DNA from: JAISFI01 sp031553775
GTDB lineage: Bacteria; Bacteroidota; Bacteroidia; Bacteroidales; Azobacteroidaceae
Direction of reading: 5' to 3'
Assembly (NCBI GenBank): GCA_031553775.1
Contig: JAVBLA010000052.1
Coordinates: 1-55,628, forward strand
Length of the DNA stretch: 55,628 nt
Shown: positions 9,840-18,561 of the stretch, piece by piece
How positions within the stretch are numbered: position 1 is the stretch's first letter
How the letters are laid out: each line of letters begins with the position of its first letter
The notes under the pieces: generated by a model
What the model saw: only the letters and a program-made list of their open reading frames with translations
Databases searched by the model: none
Told to the model about the DNA's origin: nothing
Position numbers and translations under genes: made by a program

Positions 9840-10313
9840 TTATTTTTTGAGGACTTCCTCCAATAAACCGTCACAGGCGTCTTCCAGCAAATCCAATACC
9901 AATTCGAATCCGGAGTCCCCGCCATAGTAAGGATCGGGAATATGGTCATGCTGGTAATTCCTGGAGAACTCCGTCATCCGGTGGATCTTTTGCTTGGATT
10001 CCACATCCGGTGCTTTCCGCATCAGGGCGTCGATGTTGCTGTCGTCCATTCCGATAATCAGGTCGAAATCATAGAAATCGTCGGTTTTAACCGGGCGGGA
10101 ACGGCTTACCAAGTTGTATCCGCGACGTTTGGCATGCCTGCGCATCCGGTCGTCGGGCAATTCTCCGGCATGATAAGACAGCATACCTGCAGAGTCGATA
10201 AAAAAACGATTTTGTAATCCGGCTTCCGCTACTTTATGTTTTAGAATGCCTTCGGCTGACGGGGAGCGACAAATATTGCCGAGACAGACGAACAGTATCT
10301 TTATCTTATCCAT
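9840..10313 (-). CDS. Low-molecular-weight protein-tyrosine phosphatase
   Basis: The 157-residue protein has the P-loop CLGNICRS (C10 to R16, C-x5-R-S) near the N-terminus and the acid loop DPYYGG (about 125-130), the catalytic features of cytosolic LMW-PTPs. Such enzymes remove phosphate from tyrosine residues, or from arginine in some relatives. Here it lies in the tail of the sufB transcription unit, 45 bases after sufB, with no polysaccharide tyrosine-kinase gene nearby, so the substrate cannot be told from context. Confidence 0.93.
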   Translation of the reverse strand: MDKIKILFVCLGNICRSPSAEGILKHKVAEAGLQNRFFIDSAGMLSYHAGELPDDRMRRHAKRRGYNLVSRSRPVKTDDFYDFDLIIGMDDSNIDALMRKAPDVESKQKIHRMTEFSRNYQHDHIPDPYYGGDSGFELVLDLLEDACDGLLEEVLKK

Positions 10314-10358
10314 TGGCTATAAATTATGATTTTTCGGGATTTATCGATGTTCAAAAAA

Positions 10359-11810
10359 TCAGCCCACGCTCCCTTCTAAAGATATGGACAAAAGTTTTTG
10401 AGCTTCCACCGCAAATTCCATCGGTAACTTATTAAGTACTTCCTTGGCATATCCGTTCACGATCAATCCTACCGCTTCTTCCGTACCGATACCGCGTTGA
10501 TTGCAATACAAGATCTGATCTTCACTGATTTTAGAAGTGGTGGCTTCGTGTTCGATAATCCCGGTTTCATTTTGTATTTCTCCGTAAGGGAAAGTATGTG
10601 CACCGCAATGGTCACTCAGCAGGAGGCTGTCGCATTGCGAATGGTTCCGGGCATTATCGGCCGATTTGGCTATTTTTACCAATCCCCGGTAACTGTTCTG
10701 GCTGTAACCCGCAGAAATACCTTTGGAAACAATGGTGCTTTTGGTATTCTTGCCGATATGGGTCATTTTGGTACCTGTATCAGCCTGCTGGTAGTTGTTG
10801 GTAACGGCTACTGAATAAAATTCTCCCACAGAGTTATCTCCGCGCAGGATACAACTCGGATATTTCCAGGTAATGGCAGAGCCGGTCTCTACCTGGGTCC
10901 AGGAGATCTTGGAATTTTTTCCTTTGCATAATCCCCTTTTGGTGACAAAGTTATAAATACCTCCCTTTCCGTTTTTATCTCCGGGATACCAGTTTTGTAC
11001 GGTGGAATATTTAACTTCTGCGTTTTCTAACGCAACAATTTCCACGATAGCGGCATGCAGCTGATTTTCGTCACGCATCGGAGCCGTACAGCCTTCCAGG
11101 TAACTTACGTAACTGTCGTCTTCCGCAATGATAAGTGTCCGTTCGAATTGACCCGTATTGGCAGCGTTGATCCTGAAGTAAGTAGACAACTCCATCGGGC
11201 AGCGAACACCTTTGGGGATAAAAACAAAAGACCCGTCGCTGAAAACAGCGGAATTGAGGGTCGCAAAAAAGTTGTCCCTGTAGCTGACAACCGATCCCAG
11301 GTATTTTTTGACTAAATCGGGGTGATGTTGTACCGCTTCGCTGAACGAGCAGAAAATAATGCCTTTTTCTGCCAGAACTTCTTTGAATGTCGTTTTAACG
11401 GAAATACTGTCCATCACGGCATCGACTGCCATCCCTGACAATTGTTTCTGTTCATGCAGGGGAATACCCAGTTTATCGAATGTCTTCAGTAATTCAGGGT
11501 CCACTTCATCCAGGCTTTTCGGTGCTATTTTTTGTTTCGGTGCCGCATAATAGATAATATCCTGGTAGTTGATTTCCGGAATCACCAGATGTGCCCAGGA
11601 GGGCATTTTCATGGTTTGCCAGTACTGAAAGGCTTTCAATCTGAACTCGCATAACCAGTCCGGTTCGTTCTTTTTGGCAGAGATCATCCGTACCACATCT
11701 TCTGTTAATCCTTTGGGGATGGCATCGGTCTCTATATTGGTTACAAACCCGTATTTATACTCGCTGTTTGTAATCTGGTTGATAATATCATTGGAATTGC
11801 TGTCTTGCAT
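10359..11810 (-). CDS. sufB: Fe-S cluster assembly scaffold SufB
   Basis: The protein has 483 residues, the usual SufB length, and is recognised by CTAPMRDENQLHAAIVEIVALENAEVKY-type beta-helix segments (in short, YLEGCTAPM) and the C-terminal HEATTSKISEDQILYCNQRG. In the SufBCD complex it builds [Fe-S] clusters with sulfur from SufS. It starts 14 bases after cvpA and lies at the end of the rimP-nusA-infB-cvpA series. In many Bacteroidetes sufC, sufD and sufS follow directly; here the next gene is a phosphatase, so the partners must be elsewhere or lost. Confidence 0.97.
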   Translation of the reverse strand: MQDSNSNDIINQITNSEYKYGFVTNIETDAIPKGLTEDVVRMISAKKNEPDWLCEFRLKAFQYWQTMKMPSWAHLVIPEINYQDIIYYAAPKQKIAPKSLDEVDPELLKTFDKLGIPLHEQKQLSGMAVDAVMDSISVKTTFKEVLAEKGIIFCSFSEAVQHHPDLVKKYLGSVVSYRDNFFATLNSAVFSDGSFVFIPKGVRCPMELSTYFRINAANTGQFERTLIIAEDDSYVSYLEGCTAPMRDENQLHAAIVEIVALENAEVKYSTVQNWYPGDKNGKGGIYNFVTKRGLCKGKNSKISWTQVETGSAITWKYPSCILRGDNSVGEFYSVAVTNNYQQADTGTKMTHIGKNTKSTIVSKGISAGYSQNSYRGLVKIAKSADNARNHSQCDSLLLSDHCGAHTFPYGEIQNETGIIEHEATTSKISEDQILYCNQRGIGTEEAVGLIVNGYAKEVLNKLPMEFAVEAQKLLSISLEGSVG

Positions 11811-11824
11811 TGGATTTGTTTGTT

Positions 11825-12364
11825 TTATTCGTTACAGACCTGATAAGTATTACCGGTCCGGCTACTTTCGAAATTATCCTTTACTTTATCCCGGATAAAC
11901 GGATACAGTACCGGGACAACTACTCTGACCTTTTCATATAAAACAGATTCCCTTTTACTTTGTTCTCCGATCAACCGTGAGTCGGGATCGAAAATAAGCA
12001 AAAAATTGAAGAATAAACTCAGGAGAAAAAGAACAAGGACCCCTCCCGTAGCACCTCCGGCAATGTTATTCAGAAACCCGAAAGGCGTCAGCTCCCATAT
12101 CTTTTTTAGTGCTTTTCCTAAAATCCCCATTACAATGAGAATAATGGTGAAGGAAAAAACATAACACACCGGATAAGTAAGATAGGAGGGAATGAAGCCG
12201 AACCCTTCTGCTATGGGTTGCAGCAAAATAGCCACACCTCCTGCAAATAAAATGCCCAGGGCCAATGCTGCAAGTGAAATAACCTGCTTGATGAATCCAT
12301 CATACAGGCCTTTGATCACGGCAACCCCGATGCATAACAGGATGATGAGATCTAACCAATTCAT
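11825..12364 (-). CDS. CvpA family membrane protein
   Basis: The 179-residue protein shows four hydrophobic segments: LIILLCIGVAVIKGLYDGF near the start, ISLAALALGILFAGGVAILL, YPVCYVFSFTIILIVMGIL and GATGGVLVLFLLSLFFNFLLI. The first segment, ending in GLYDGF, and the glycine-rich region before the last helix are typical of CvpA (colicin V production family), inner-membrane proteins of unsettled role linked to envelope stress. The soluble C-terminus runs from about 125. It sits between infB and sufB, a common Bacteroidetes order. A perfect inverted repeat fills the gap to infB. Confidence 0.88.
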   Translation of the reverse strand: MNWLDLIILLCIGVAVIKGLYDGFIKQVISLAALALGILFAGGVAILLQPIAEGFGFIPSYLTYPVCYVFSFTIILIVMGILGKALKKIWELTPFGFLNNIAGGATGGVLVLFLLSLFFNFLLIFDPDSRLIGEQSKRESVLYEKVRVVVPVLYPFIRDKVKDNFESSRTGNTYQVCNE

Positions 12365-12372
12365 AAAAAGTG

Positions 12373-12440
12373 AAAAGTGAAAAGTGAAAAGTGAAAAATT
12401 AAGAGTTATATCAATTTTTCACTTTTCACTTTTCACTTTT
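12373..12440. repeat. Perfect 28-bp inverted repeat made of GTGAAAA heptamers
   Basis: Left arm 12373-12400 and right arm 12413-12440 are exact reverse complements around a 12-base loop. Each arm consists of GTGAAAA repeats ending in AATT. The hairpin fills almost the whole gap between the infB stop (12445) and the cvpA start (12364). In RNA it would be a very stable AU-rich stem, able to act as a terminator, attenuator or RNase site. Confidence 0.9.
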
Positions 12441-12444
12441 AGTT

Positions 12445-15387
12445 TTAAAGCGTTTGTTTCACCTCGATCTGCTCAAACGACTCGATCATATCGCCGACTT
12501 TAATGTCATTATAGTTGGAGATATTCAATCCGCATTCGTATCCGGTAGCAATTTCTTTTACATCTTCCTTGAACCGTTTCAGGGATCCTAAATCTCCGGT
12601 ATATATTACGATACCATCCCTTATGAGGCGGATCTTATTGTTTCGTTTGATCTTACCTTCTCTTACCAGACAGCCGGCAACAGTCCCGACTTTGGTGATT
12701 TTGAAAATTTCCTGTACTTCCACGGTTGCAGTGACTTCTTCCTTGTATTCGGGAGACAACATACCCTCCATAGCCGATTTTACCTCTTCTATGGCGTCAT
12801 AGATGATGGAGTACATACGGATATCCACTCCTTCTTTTTCCGCTAATTTGCGGGCATTGCCGGAAGGACGAACCTGGAAGCCTACAATAATCGCATTGGA
12901 TGCGGCGGCTAAGGAAACATCCGATTCGGAGATTTGCCCCACTGCTTTGTGGATGATATTTACCTGGATCTGCTCGGTCGACAAACGGATCAGAGAATCC
13001 GAAAGTGCTTCTACGGAACCGTCTACGTCTCCTTTGACAATCACGTTGAGTTCCTGGAAATTACCGATTGCGATCCGGCGGCCTATATCGTCGAGTGTCA
13101 GCAGCTTTTTGGTACGGAGACCTTGTTCCCGCTGTAACTGTTCCCGTTTGTTGGTAATTTCACGGGCTTCCTGCTCTGTTTCGAGTACATGGAAGGTATC
13201 TCCTGCCTGTGGAGCTCCGCTTAATCCGAGTATCAGTACCGGTTCAGATGGCCCGGCATTTTCCATTCGCTGATTGCGTTCGTTGAACATAGCCTTGACC
13301 CTTCCGTAATGTGTTCCGGCCAATACGATATCCCCATTTTTAAGGGTTCCGCTTTGTACCAGCACTGTTGATACGTGGCCTCTTCCCTTATCCAGAGACG
13401 ATTCTATGATAGATCCGGTGGCCCGTTTATTCGGATTGGCTTTCAATTCCAGCAATTCGGCTTCCAACAATACTTTTTCCAGTAATTCGTGAATGCCTAA
13501 TCCTTGTTTGGCAGAGATGTCGTGCGATTGATATTTTCCTCCCCAGTCTTCTACCAGATAATTCATTCCGGCCAGGGTTTCTTTAATCTTATCCGGATTG
13601 GCATTCGGTTTATCTACTTTGTTGATGGCAAAAACAATGGGAACACCTGCGGCAGAAGCATGGTTGATTGCTTCTACGGTTTGTGGCATCACATTATCGT
13701 CTGCCGCTACAATGATGATCGCAATATCCGTTACACTGGCTCCACGGGCACGCATGGCAGTAAACGCTTCGTGTCCCGGAGTATCCAGAAATGTAATTTT
13801 CCTGCCGTCTTCCAGGGTTACATTGTAAGCACCGATATGCTGGGTAATACCACCCGATTCGCCCGCGATAACGTTTGTTTTACGGATACTGTCGAGTAAA
13901 GAGGTTTTACCATGGTCTACGTGACCCATCACCGTTACGATCGGTGGCCGCGGAACCAGGTCTTCTTCATTATCTTCTTCTTCTGTAATAGCTTCTACTA
14001 CTTCTGCACTCACATATTCCGTTTTGAAACCGAATTCATCGGCAACGATGTTGATGGTTTCGGCATCCAGGCGTTGGTTGATGGATACCATCATACCGAT
14101 GTTCATACAGGTGGAGATGATTTGTACTACAGGAACATTCATCATACTGGCCAGGTCGTTTGCCGTTACGAATTCCGTAATTTTCAGGATCTTGCTTTCC
14201 ATGGCCTCCAGTTCTAATTGTTCCTGGTGGCGTATAGATACGGCATCCCTTTTATCCTTACGGTATTTGGCGCCTTTACCGCCTTTGCCTTTGGTGGTAA
14301 GCCTGGCTAATGTTTCTTTGATCTGGCGTTGTACATCTTCTTCATTGACCTCAGCCTTAACCGGCTTTCTCAGTTTTAGCCGGTCGTCTTTTCTGACGAA
14401 GTTTTGTCCGGCGCCTTTTTCAATATCGATTTTTTCTTTCTTGATCCGGGTCCGTTTTTTCTTTTTGTCGTCTTCCGTTTCTTTTTTTGCGGGTGCCTCC
14501 GGCTTTTCTGTTTTAGAATCGCTGGTGACCACTTTCTTCAGTTCGACAGTTTTATTTTTCTTTTCGTCCCGTTCTTTCCGTTTTTCTTCTTTGGATTTTT
14601 TCTTCGGACGGGTAGTTTGATTCAGTGCGGAAAGGTCTATCCGGCCGGTGACTTTGATTGTAGGTTCTATCAACGGCTTGGACAGGCGGAATACATCTCC
14701 TTTATCCTCCTCTTCCTCTGTGGAAGATACGGTTTCTACTTCCTCCTCTTCTTCTACTTCTTCTACTTCTTCTACTTCTTCTTCAAACTCTTCCTCTTCT
14801 TCCTCTTCTTCCTCTACCTCTTCAAACTCTTCCTCTTCTTCTTCCGGTTCGGAGGAAACATCAGGCATATTTACCGGTTCTTTTTCGACTTCGATTGTTG
14901 GTTCTATCTGTTTTTCCTCCTCTTTGTCGGAAGTGGGAACTATTGGTTCTACATCAGCGGGAACCTCTTTCTCCACAACTGCAGTTTCCGTTTCTTCCAC
15001 AGGTTTGGCCTTTGGCTTGCTCAATGCATCCAGGTCGATTTTACCGATAGTTTTGAATTGAGGTTTGAAATCATCCGGTATTTCCGTTTTAATTTCTTCC
15101 ACTGCTTTTTTCTTTTCTTCAATGGGTTTTTTCCCCGTTTCATATCCCTCTATGGCAACGGATTCTTTCCTTTTGTCTTTTAAATGCCGTTCCTGGCTGA
15201 ATTTTTCGGACTCAATCTTCAGATTTTTATCTTTGCTGAATTCCCGAAGCAGGATAGTGTATTCTTCTTCACTCACTTTGGCATTTGGATTTGCCTCCAC
15301 GGTAAACCCCTTTTTCTGTAGGAATTCTACCGCTGTGGCGATTCCTATATTCAAGTCTTTTGAAATTTTTATTAATCTTATGGACAT
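12445..15387 (-). CDS. infB: Translation initiation factor IF-2
   Basis: The 980-residue protein brings initiator fMet-tRNA to the 30S subunit. The N-terminal IF2N-like module (MSIRLIKISKDLNIGIATAVEFLQKKG, first 20 residues are diagnostic) is followed by a long charged linker with a nearly pure glutamate tract at roughly 185-225, then lysine-rich stretches. The G domain starts near 485 with GHVDHGKTSLLD (G1), then DTPGHEAF (G3) and NKVDKPNAN (G4). Domains II, III and the fMet-tRNA-binding C-terminal domain complete the protein. It lies 35 bases after nusA in the usual order. The glutamate tract is encoded by a near-microsatellite of GAA/GAG codons, which may vary in length between strains. 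Confidence 0.98.
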   Translation of the reverse strand: MSIRLIKISKDLNIGIATAVEFLQKKGFTVEANPNAKVSEEEYTILLREFSKDKNLKIESEKFSQERHLKDKRKESVAIEGYETGKKPIEEKKKAVEEIKTEIPDDFKPQFKTIGKIDLDALSKPKAKPVEETETAVVEKEVPADVEPIVPTSDKEEEKQIEPTIEVEKEPVNMPDVSSEPEEEEEEFEEVEEEEEEEEEFEEEVEEVEEVEEEEEVETVSSTEEEEDKGDVFRLSKPLIEPTIKVTGRIDLSALNQTTRPKKKSKEEKRKERDEKKNKTVELKKVVTSDSKTEKPEAPAKKETEDDKKKKRTRIKKEKIDIEKGAGQNFVRKDDRLKLRKPVKAEVNEEDVQRQIKETLARLTTKGKGGKGAKYRKDKRDAVSIRHQEQLELEAMESKILKITEFVTANDLASMMNVPVVQIISTCMNIGMMVSINQRLDAETINIVADEFGFKTEYVSAEVVEAITEEEDNEEDLVPRPPIVTVMGHVDHGKTSLLDSIRKTNVIAGESGGITQHIGAYNVTLEDGRKITFLDTPGHEAFTAMRARGASVTDIAIIIVAADDNVMPQTVEAINHASAAGVPIVFAINKVDKPNANPDKIKETLAGMNYLVEDWGGKYQSHDISAKQGLGIHELLEKVLLEAELLELKANPNKRATGSIIESSLDKGRGHVSTVLVQSGTLKNGDIVLAGTHYGRVKAMFNERNQRMENAGPSEPVLILGLSGAPQAGDTFHVLETEQEAREITNKREQLQREQGLRTKKLLTLDDIGRRIAIGNFQELNVIVKGDVDGSVEALSDSLIRLSTEQIQVNIIHKAVGQISESDVSLAAASNAIIVGFQVRPSGNARKLAEKEGVDIRMYSIIYDAIEEVKSAMEGMLSPEYKEEVTATVEVQEIFKITKVGTVAGCLVREGKIKRNNKIRLIRDGIVIYTGDLGSLKRFKEDVKEIATGYECGLNISNYNDIKVGDMIESFEQIEVKQTL

Positions 15388-15422
15388 ATATCTTTTTTAG
15401 GGGAAATGCTACTCCGGTTATA

Positions 15423-16676
15423 TTACTCTTCTTCAAATTCAGCTTGCAGGATTGCAAGTATATTGTCGATTGTATCTTCTTCCAGGTCGGTGCGTTCTAT
15501 TAACTCTTCCCTGGACAATGCCAATACATTTTTAGCGGTATAGCATCCGATATTTTTCAGGGTATCGATAACCCATACTTCGATTTCATCCGAGAATTCA
15601 TCGAGGTAAATATCCTCACCATCCATTTCGATATCGCGGAATACATCGATGGTGTACTCGGTAAGCATACAAGCTAATTTGATATTCATACCACCTTTAC
15701 CGATGGCCATGGAGACTTCGTCCGGACGAAGGTAAACTTCAGCTCTTTTTTCTTCCTCATGGATTTTGATGGAAGAAACTTTGGCCGGACTCAATGCCCG
15801 TTGAATAAACAGGGCCACATTGTTCGTGTAGTTGATCACATCTATATTTTCGTTTCGCAACTCCCGTACGATACCGTGGATACGGGAACCTTTCATCCCT
15901 ACACAGGCACCCACCGGATCGATGCGTTCATCATACGATTCTACTGCGACTTTAGCCCTTTCACCCGGGATGCGTGCGATCCGTTTGATGGTGATCAAAC
16001 CATCATGTATTTCCGGAACTTCCAGTTCAAAAAGCCTTTGCAGGAAAATGTTGGAAGTGCGGGAAAGGATAATTTTCGGGTTGTTGTTCTGATTGTCTAC
16101 TTTTACTACAACTGCCCGTACCGTTTCGTTTTTGCGGAAAAAATCGCTGGGGATCTGCTCGCTTTTAGGCAGTAACAATTCGTTTTCCTCATCGTCTAAC
16201 AACAGGATTTCTTTTTTCCATACCTGGTAAACTTCAGCAGATACGATCTGGCCGATCCTGTCTTTATATTTTGTATACAGGCTGTCTTTCTGCAATTCCA
16301 ATATCTTAGAAGCAAGCGTCTGGCGGAGATTCAGAATCGCACGCCTGCCGAAATCCGCAAAATGCACTTCATCAGTCAACTCTTCTCCGGCCTCATAATC
16401 GTCGTCTATTTTCTTTGCTTCCGACAAAGTAATCTGCAGGTTCGAGTCTTCCAGTTCATTGTCTTCCACAATCTGGCGATTCCTCCATATTTCGAAGTCA
16501 CCTTTATCCGGATTAATGATCACATCGTAATTTTCGTCTGTCCCGAACATTTTAGCGATCACATTGCGGAAAGATTCTTCCAAAACGCTGATCATGGTAG
16601 TCCTGTCGATGTTTTTGAGTTCCTTAAACTCCGAAAATGTATCGATCAAACTGATTGATTCTTGCTTTTTAGCCAT
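15423..16676 (-). CDS. nusA: Transcription termination/antitermination factor NusA
   Basis: The 417-residue protein has the NusA N-terminal RNA-polymerase-binding domain (about 1-130), an S1 domain (around 135-205, with GQIVSAEVYQVWKKE), and two KH domains marked by CVGMKGSRIHGIVREL and VSMAIGKGGMNIKLA. It ends with a short acidic helical segment (LSREELIERTDLEEDTIDNI, partly helix-hairpin-helix-like). It modulates pausing, termination and antitermination. It follows rimP by 22 bases in the conserved rimP-nusA-infB operon. The E. coli-type C-terminal acidic repeats are shortened, as usual outside Proteobacteria. Confidence 0.97.
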   Translation of the reverse strand: MAKKQESISLIDTFSEFKELKNIDRTTMISVLEESFRNVIAKMFGTDENYDVIINPDKGDFEIWRNRQIVEDNELEDSNLQITLSEAKKIDDDYEAGEELTDEVHFADFGRRAILNLRQTLASKILELQKDSLYTKYKDRIGQIVSAEVYQVWKKEILLLDDEENELLLPKSEQIPSDFFRKNETVRAVVVKVDNQNNNPKIILSRTSNIFLQRLFELEVPEIHDGLITIKRIARIPGERAKVAVESYDERIDPVGACVGMKGSRIHGIVRELRNENIDVINYTNNVALFIQRALSPAKVSSIKIHEEEKRAEVYLRPDEVSMAIGKGGMNIKLACMLTEYTIDVFRDIEMDGEDIYLDEFSDEIEVWVIDTLKNIGCYTAKNVLALSREELIERTDLEEDTIDNILAILQAEFEEE

Positions 16677-16698
16677 GTGCTTTATATGTTTTATTTGT

Positions 16699-17157
16699 TT
16701 AGAATCTGTATTTTGTATATTTCAATGCTTCGTAAGTCAGGGAAAGATCTTCTTCCACTGTAACTTTACGTTTGGCCCCTTCCGGTTTGACCTGCTTTTC
16801 AATGCTCAGGATTATCCCGTTTTCGTCAGCACTTTTGAGAATTCCATACAATTTCCGTCCGTCTTTACTTAGTACTTCGACTTCATTCCCGATATTTTTC
16901 AGATATTGCCGGAGAATTTTGAACGGTTGGGAAATGCTGGCAGAACCAACTTCCAGTTCGAAATCTTCCACATCCCGGTCTAACTGACTTTCTATAAACT
17001 TGCTCATGGAAATACAATCATCGAGTTGGACGCCTGTGTCGCAATCCACCTCCACAACAATGATATTACCGGGTCTGACCACAATATCCACTAAGTAAAT
17101 ATTGGAACCCTCCAGGTGCTTTTCTGCAATTTCACGAACAATATTCTGATCAATCAT
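16699..17157 (-). CDS. rimP: Ribosome maturation factor RimP
   Basis: The 152-residue protein has the RimP N-terminal domain (IVREIAEKHLEGSNIYLVDI, VEVDCDTGVQLDDCISMS) and the motif LEVGSASISQPFKILRQY, which corresponds to the family's VSSPGxxRPL region in divergent Bacteroidetes form. The C-terminal SH3-like domain holds YGILKSADENGIILSIE. It helps mature the 30S subunit. It is the first gene of the rimP-nusA-infB-cvpA-sufB unit, with a good promoter 72 bases upstream. Confidence 0.95.
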   Translation of the reverse strand: MIDQNIVREIAEKHLEGSNIYLVDIVVRPGNIIVVEVDCDTGVQLDDCISMSKFIESQLDRDVEDFELEVGSASISQPFKILRQYLKNIGNEVEVLSKDGRKLYGILKSADENGIILSIEKQVKPEGAKRKVTVEEDLSLTYEALKYTKYRF

Positions 17158-17228
17158 TGGCTTCTAAATAGCTATAGAACAAAAGAAGGGGACTGCCGCC
17201 CCCTCCACCTGTCCTTTCAAATTCCGTG

Positions 17229-17259
17229 CAAAGATACAATAATTATTGTTATCTCCAAA
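17229..17259 (-). promoter_or_regulatory. Bacteroidetes-type promoter for the rimP-nusA-infB operon
   Basis: On the minus strand TTTG (17256-17259) and TATCTTTG (17229-17236) are separated by 19 bases, matching the -33/-7 consensus and spacing of the primary sigma factor. Transcription would start near 17220, leaving a leader of about 60 bases that contains a GGGG/CCCC hairpin. Confidence 0.75.
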
Positions 17260-17264
17260 AAAAA

Positions 17265-17440
17265 TGAACATTTTAAGTAGCGAGAGCAAAGACCAAACTT
17301 GTTTGGAATTTGCCGAGTCACGAAAAATGACTAAATTTATTGAACGTTTTCTATAAGCAATAGACAGAAGCCAAGTTTACTTGGATTATGTTATTGCGGG
17401 AAAACAACTAAATTTATTGAATCTTTTCCGCAGGGAAAAG
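17265..17440. repeat. Tandem ~77-bp hairpin repeat, locus 1 (two units plus a partial)
   Basis: Unit 1 (17265-17340) and unit 2 (17341-17417) both begin TGAACnTTTT and end ACTAAATTTAT; a third partial unit starts at 17418. Each unit holds a palindrome: CCAAACTTGTTTGG inside GCAAA/TTTGC in unit 1, and CCAAGTTTACTTGG inside GCAATA/TATTGC in unit 2. The same family occurs at 27551-27774. Both copies lie between divergently transcribed genes. Confidence 0.88.
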
Positions 17441-17586
17441 AGTTAAGAATTAAGAGTTAAGAATTGAGAGTTGATTTCTGAACCCAGGAAGAGTGGCTAT
17501 TTTATACTAAAATAAAGCGAAAGCACCCTTTTTCTACCATTCACCCCTCCCCAATTCTTAACTCTTAACTCTTAACTCTTAGCTCT
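17438..17586. repeat. Heptamer-repeat island upstream of nfnA
   Basis: GTTAAGA/ATTAAGA units at about 17440-17475 face their reverse complement (TCTTAAC units) at about 17552-17582, with about 80 bases between. The right block ends some 20 bases before the -7 element of nfnA. Confidence 0.85.
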
Positions 17587-17603
17587 CTTCCACAAATTAT
17601 CAC

Positions 17604-17611
17604 TACCTTTG
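17604..17611 (+). promoter_or_regulatory. Candidate -7 promoter element for nfnA
   Basis: The bases TACCTTTG match TAnnTTTG, 39 bases before the nfnA start codon. No clear TTTG is seen at -33, which falls between the element and the heptamer island. Confidence 0.5.
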
Positions 17612-17650
17612 TTCCCGAAAAATCAAAAATAAAGAATTTTACCCCCGACG

Positions 17651-18445
17651 ATGAATAAAATAGTAAGTAAAGAGTTTCTTTCAGAAAACGTTATTAAGCT
17701 TGAAGTAGAAGCTCCATTGATCGCAAAAGCCAGGAAAGCCGGCCATTTTGTAATTGTCAAAGAAGGAAAATACGGAGAGCGTATTCCGTTGACCATTGCT
17801 GCCGCAGATATATCTAAAGGCACGATTACGCTGGTCATCCAACGGGTAGGAAAGTCGTCCCAAAAAATATGCGCCCTGAATGAAGGAGAGTATATTACCG
17901 ACCTGGTAGGACCTTTGGGACAGGCTACTCATATTGAAAATTTCGGAACAGTGGTTTGCGCCTGTGGCGGAGTAGGTACGGCGCCTATGCTTCCTATTGT
18001 GGAGGCAATGAAAAAAGCAGGGAATAAGGTTATTACCGTACAGGCAGCCCGTACCAAAGAGCTGATCATCCTTGAAAAAGAAATGCGGGCATATTCCGAC
18101 GAGGTGATTATCATGACCGATGATGGTTCATACGGAAACAAAGGATTGGTGACCAATGGCGTAGAGTCGGTGATCCAACGGGAAAAAGTAGATTTGTGCG
18201 TTACTATCGGCCCGGCAATTATGATGAAGTTTGTTTCCAAACTGACGGAAAAATATCAGATACCAACCGTGGCCTCTCTCAATACGATTATGGTCGATGG
18301 AACAGGAATGTGTGGAGCCTGCCGGATTACCGTCGGAGGAAAAACCAGATTCGTTTGTGTCGATGGACCGGAATTTGATGCCCATCAGGTAGATTTCGAC
18401 GAAATGCTAATGCGCCTGAATGCCTACAAAGATATGGAACAATAA
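17651..18445 (+). CDS. nfnA: NfnA-type NADH-binding subunit of ferredoxin:NADP+ oxidoreductase
   Basis: The 264-residue protein belongs to the ferredoxin-NADP reductase/PyrK group. An FAD-binding beta-barrel (1-95, with RIPLTIA at 44-50) is followed by an NAD-binding domain (CACGGVGTAPMLPI, 103-116). The C-terminal loop MVDGTGMCGACRI with later C236 supplies D216, C221, C224 and C236 as [2Fe-2S] ligands; in the Thermotoga NfnAB structure this cluster has three cysteines and one aspartate. The next gene encodes the large subunit, so the pair probably couples NADH, NADPH and ferredoxin by flavin-based electron bifurcation. An alternative label is sulfide dehydrogenase SudB. Function is inferred from pairing and motifs. 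Confidence 0.88.
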   Translation: MNKIVSKEFLSENVIKLEVEAPLIAKARKAGHFVIVKEGKYGERIPLTIAAADISKGTITLVIQRVGKSSQKICALNEGEYITDLVGPLGQATHIENFGTVVCACGGVGTAPMLPIVEAMKKAGNKVITVQAARTKELIILEKEMRAYSDEVIIMTDDGSYGNKGLVTNGVESVIQREKVDLCVTIGPAIMMKFVSKLTEKYQIPTVASLNTIMVDGTGMCGACRITVGGKTRFVCVDGPEFDAHQVDFDEMLMRLNAYKDMEQ

Positions 18446-18561
18446 TCCTCGTAGGGGTAACCATTGTGGTCGCCTGCTTCGCGATTACCTGTTTTTTACG
18501 GTTACTGCAAAACCCCCATTAGCCCCAAATTTCAATCCCCTCAAAAAACATAAAATAAAAG

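Noticed and set aside
14024..15183. Long plus-strand frames rich in Ser or Phe opposite infB
   Set aside because: They are by-products of the GAA/GAG tract read on the other strand (TTC, TCT, CTT codons).
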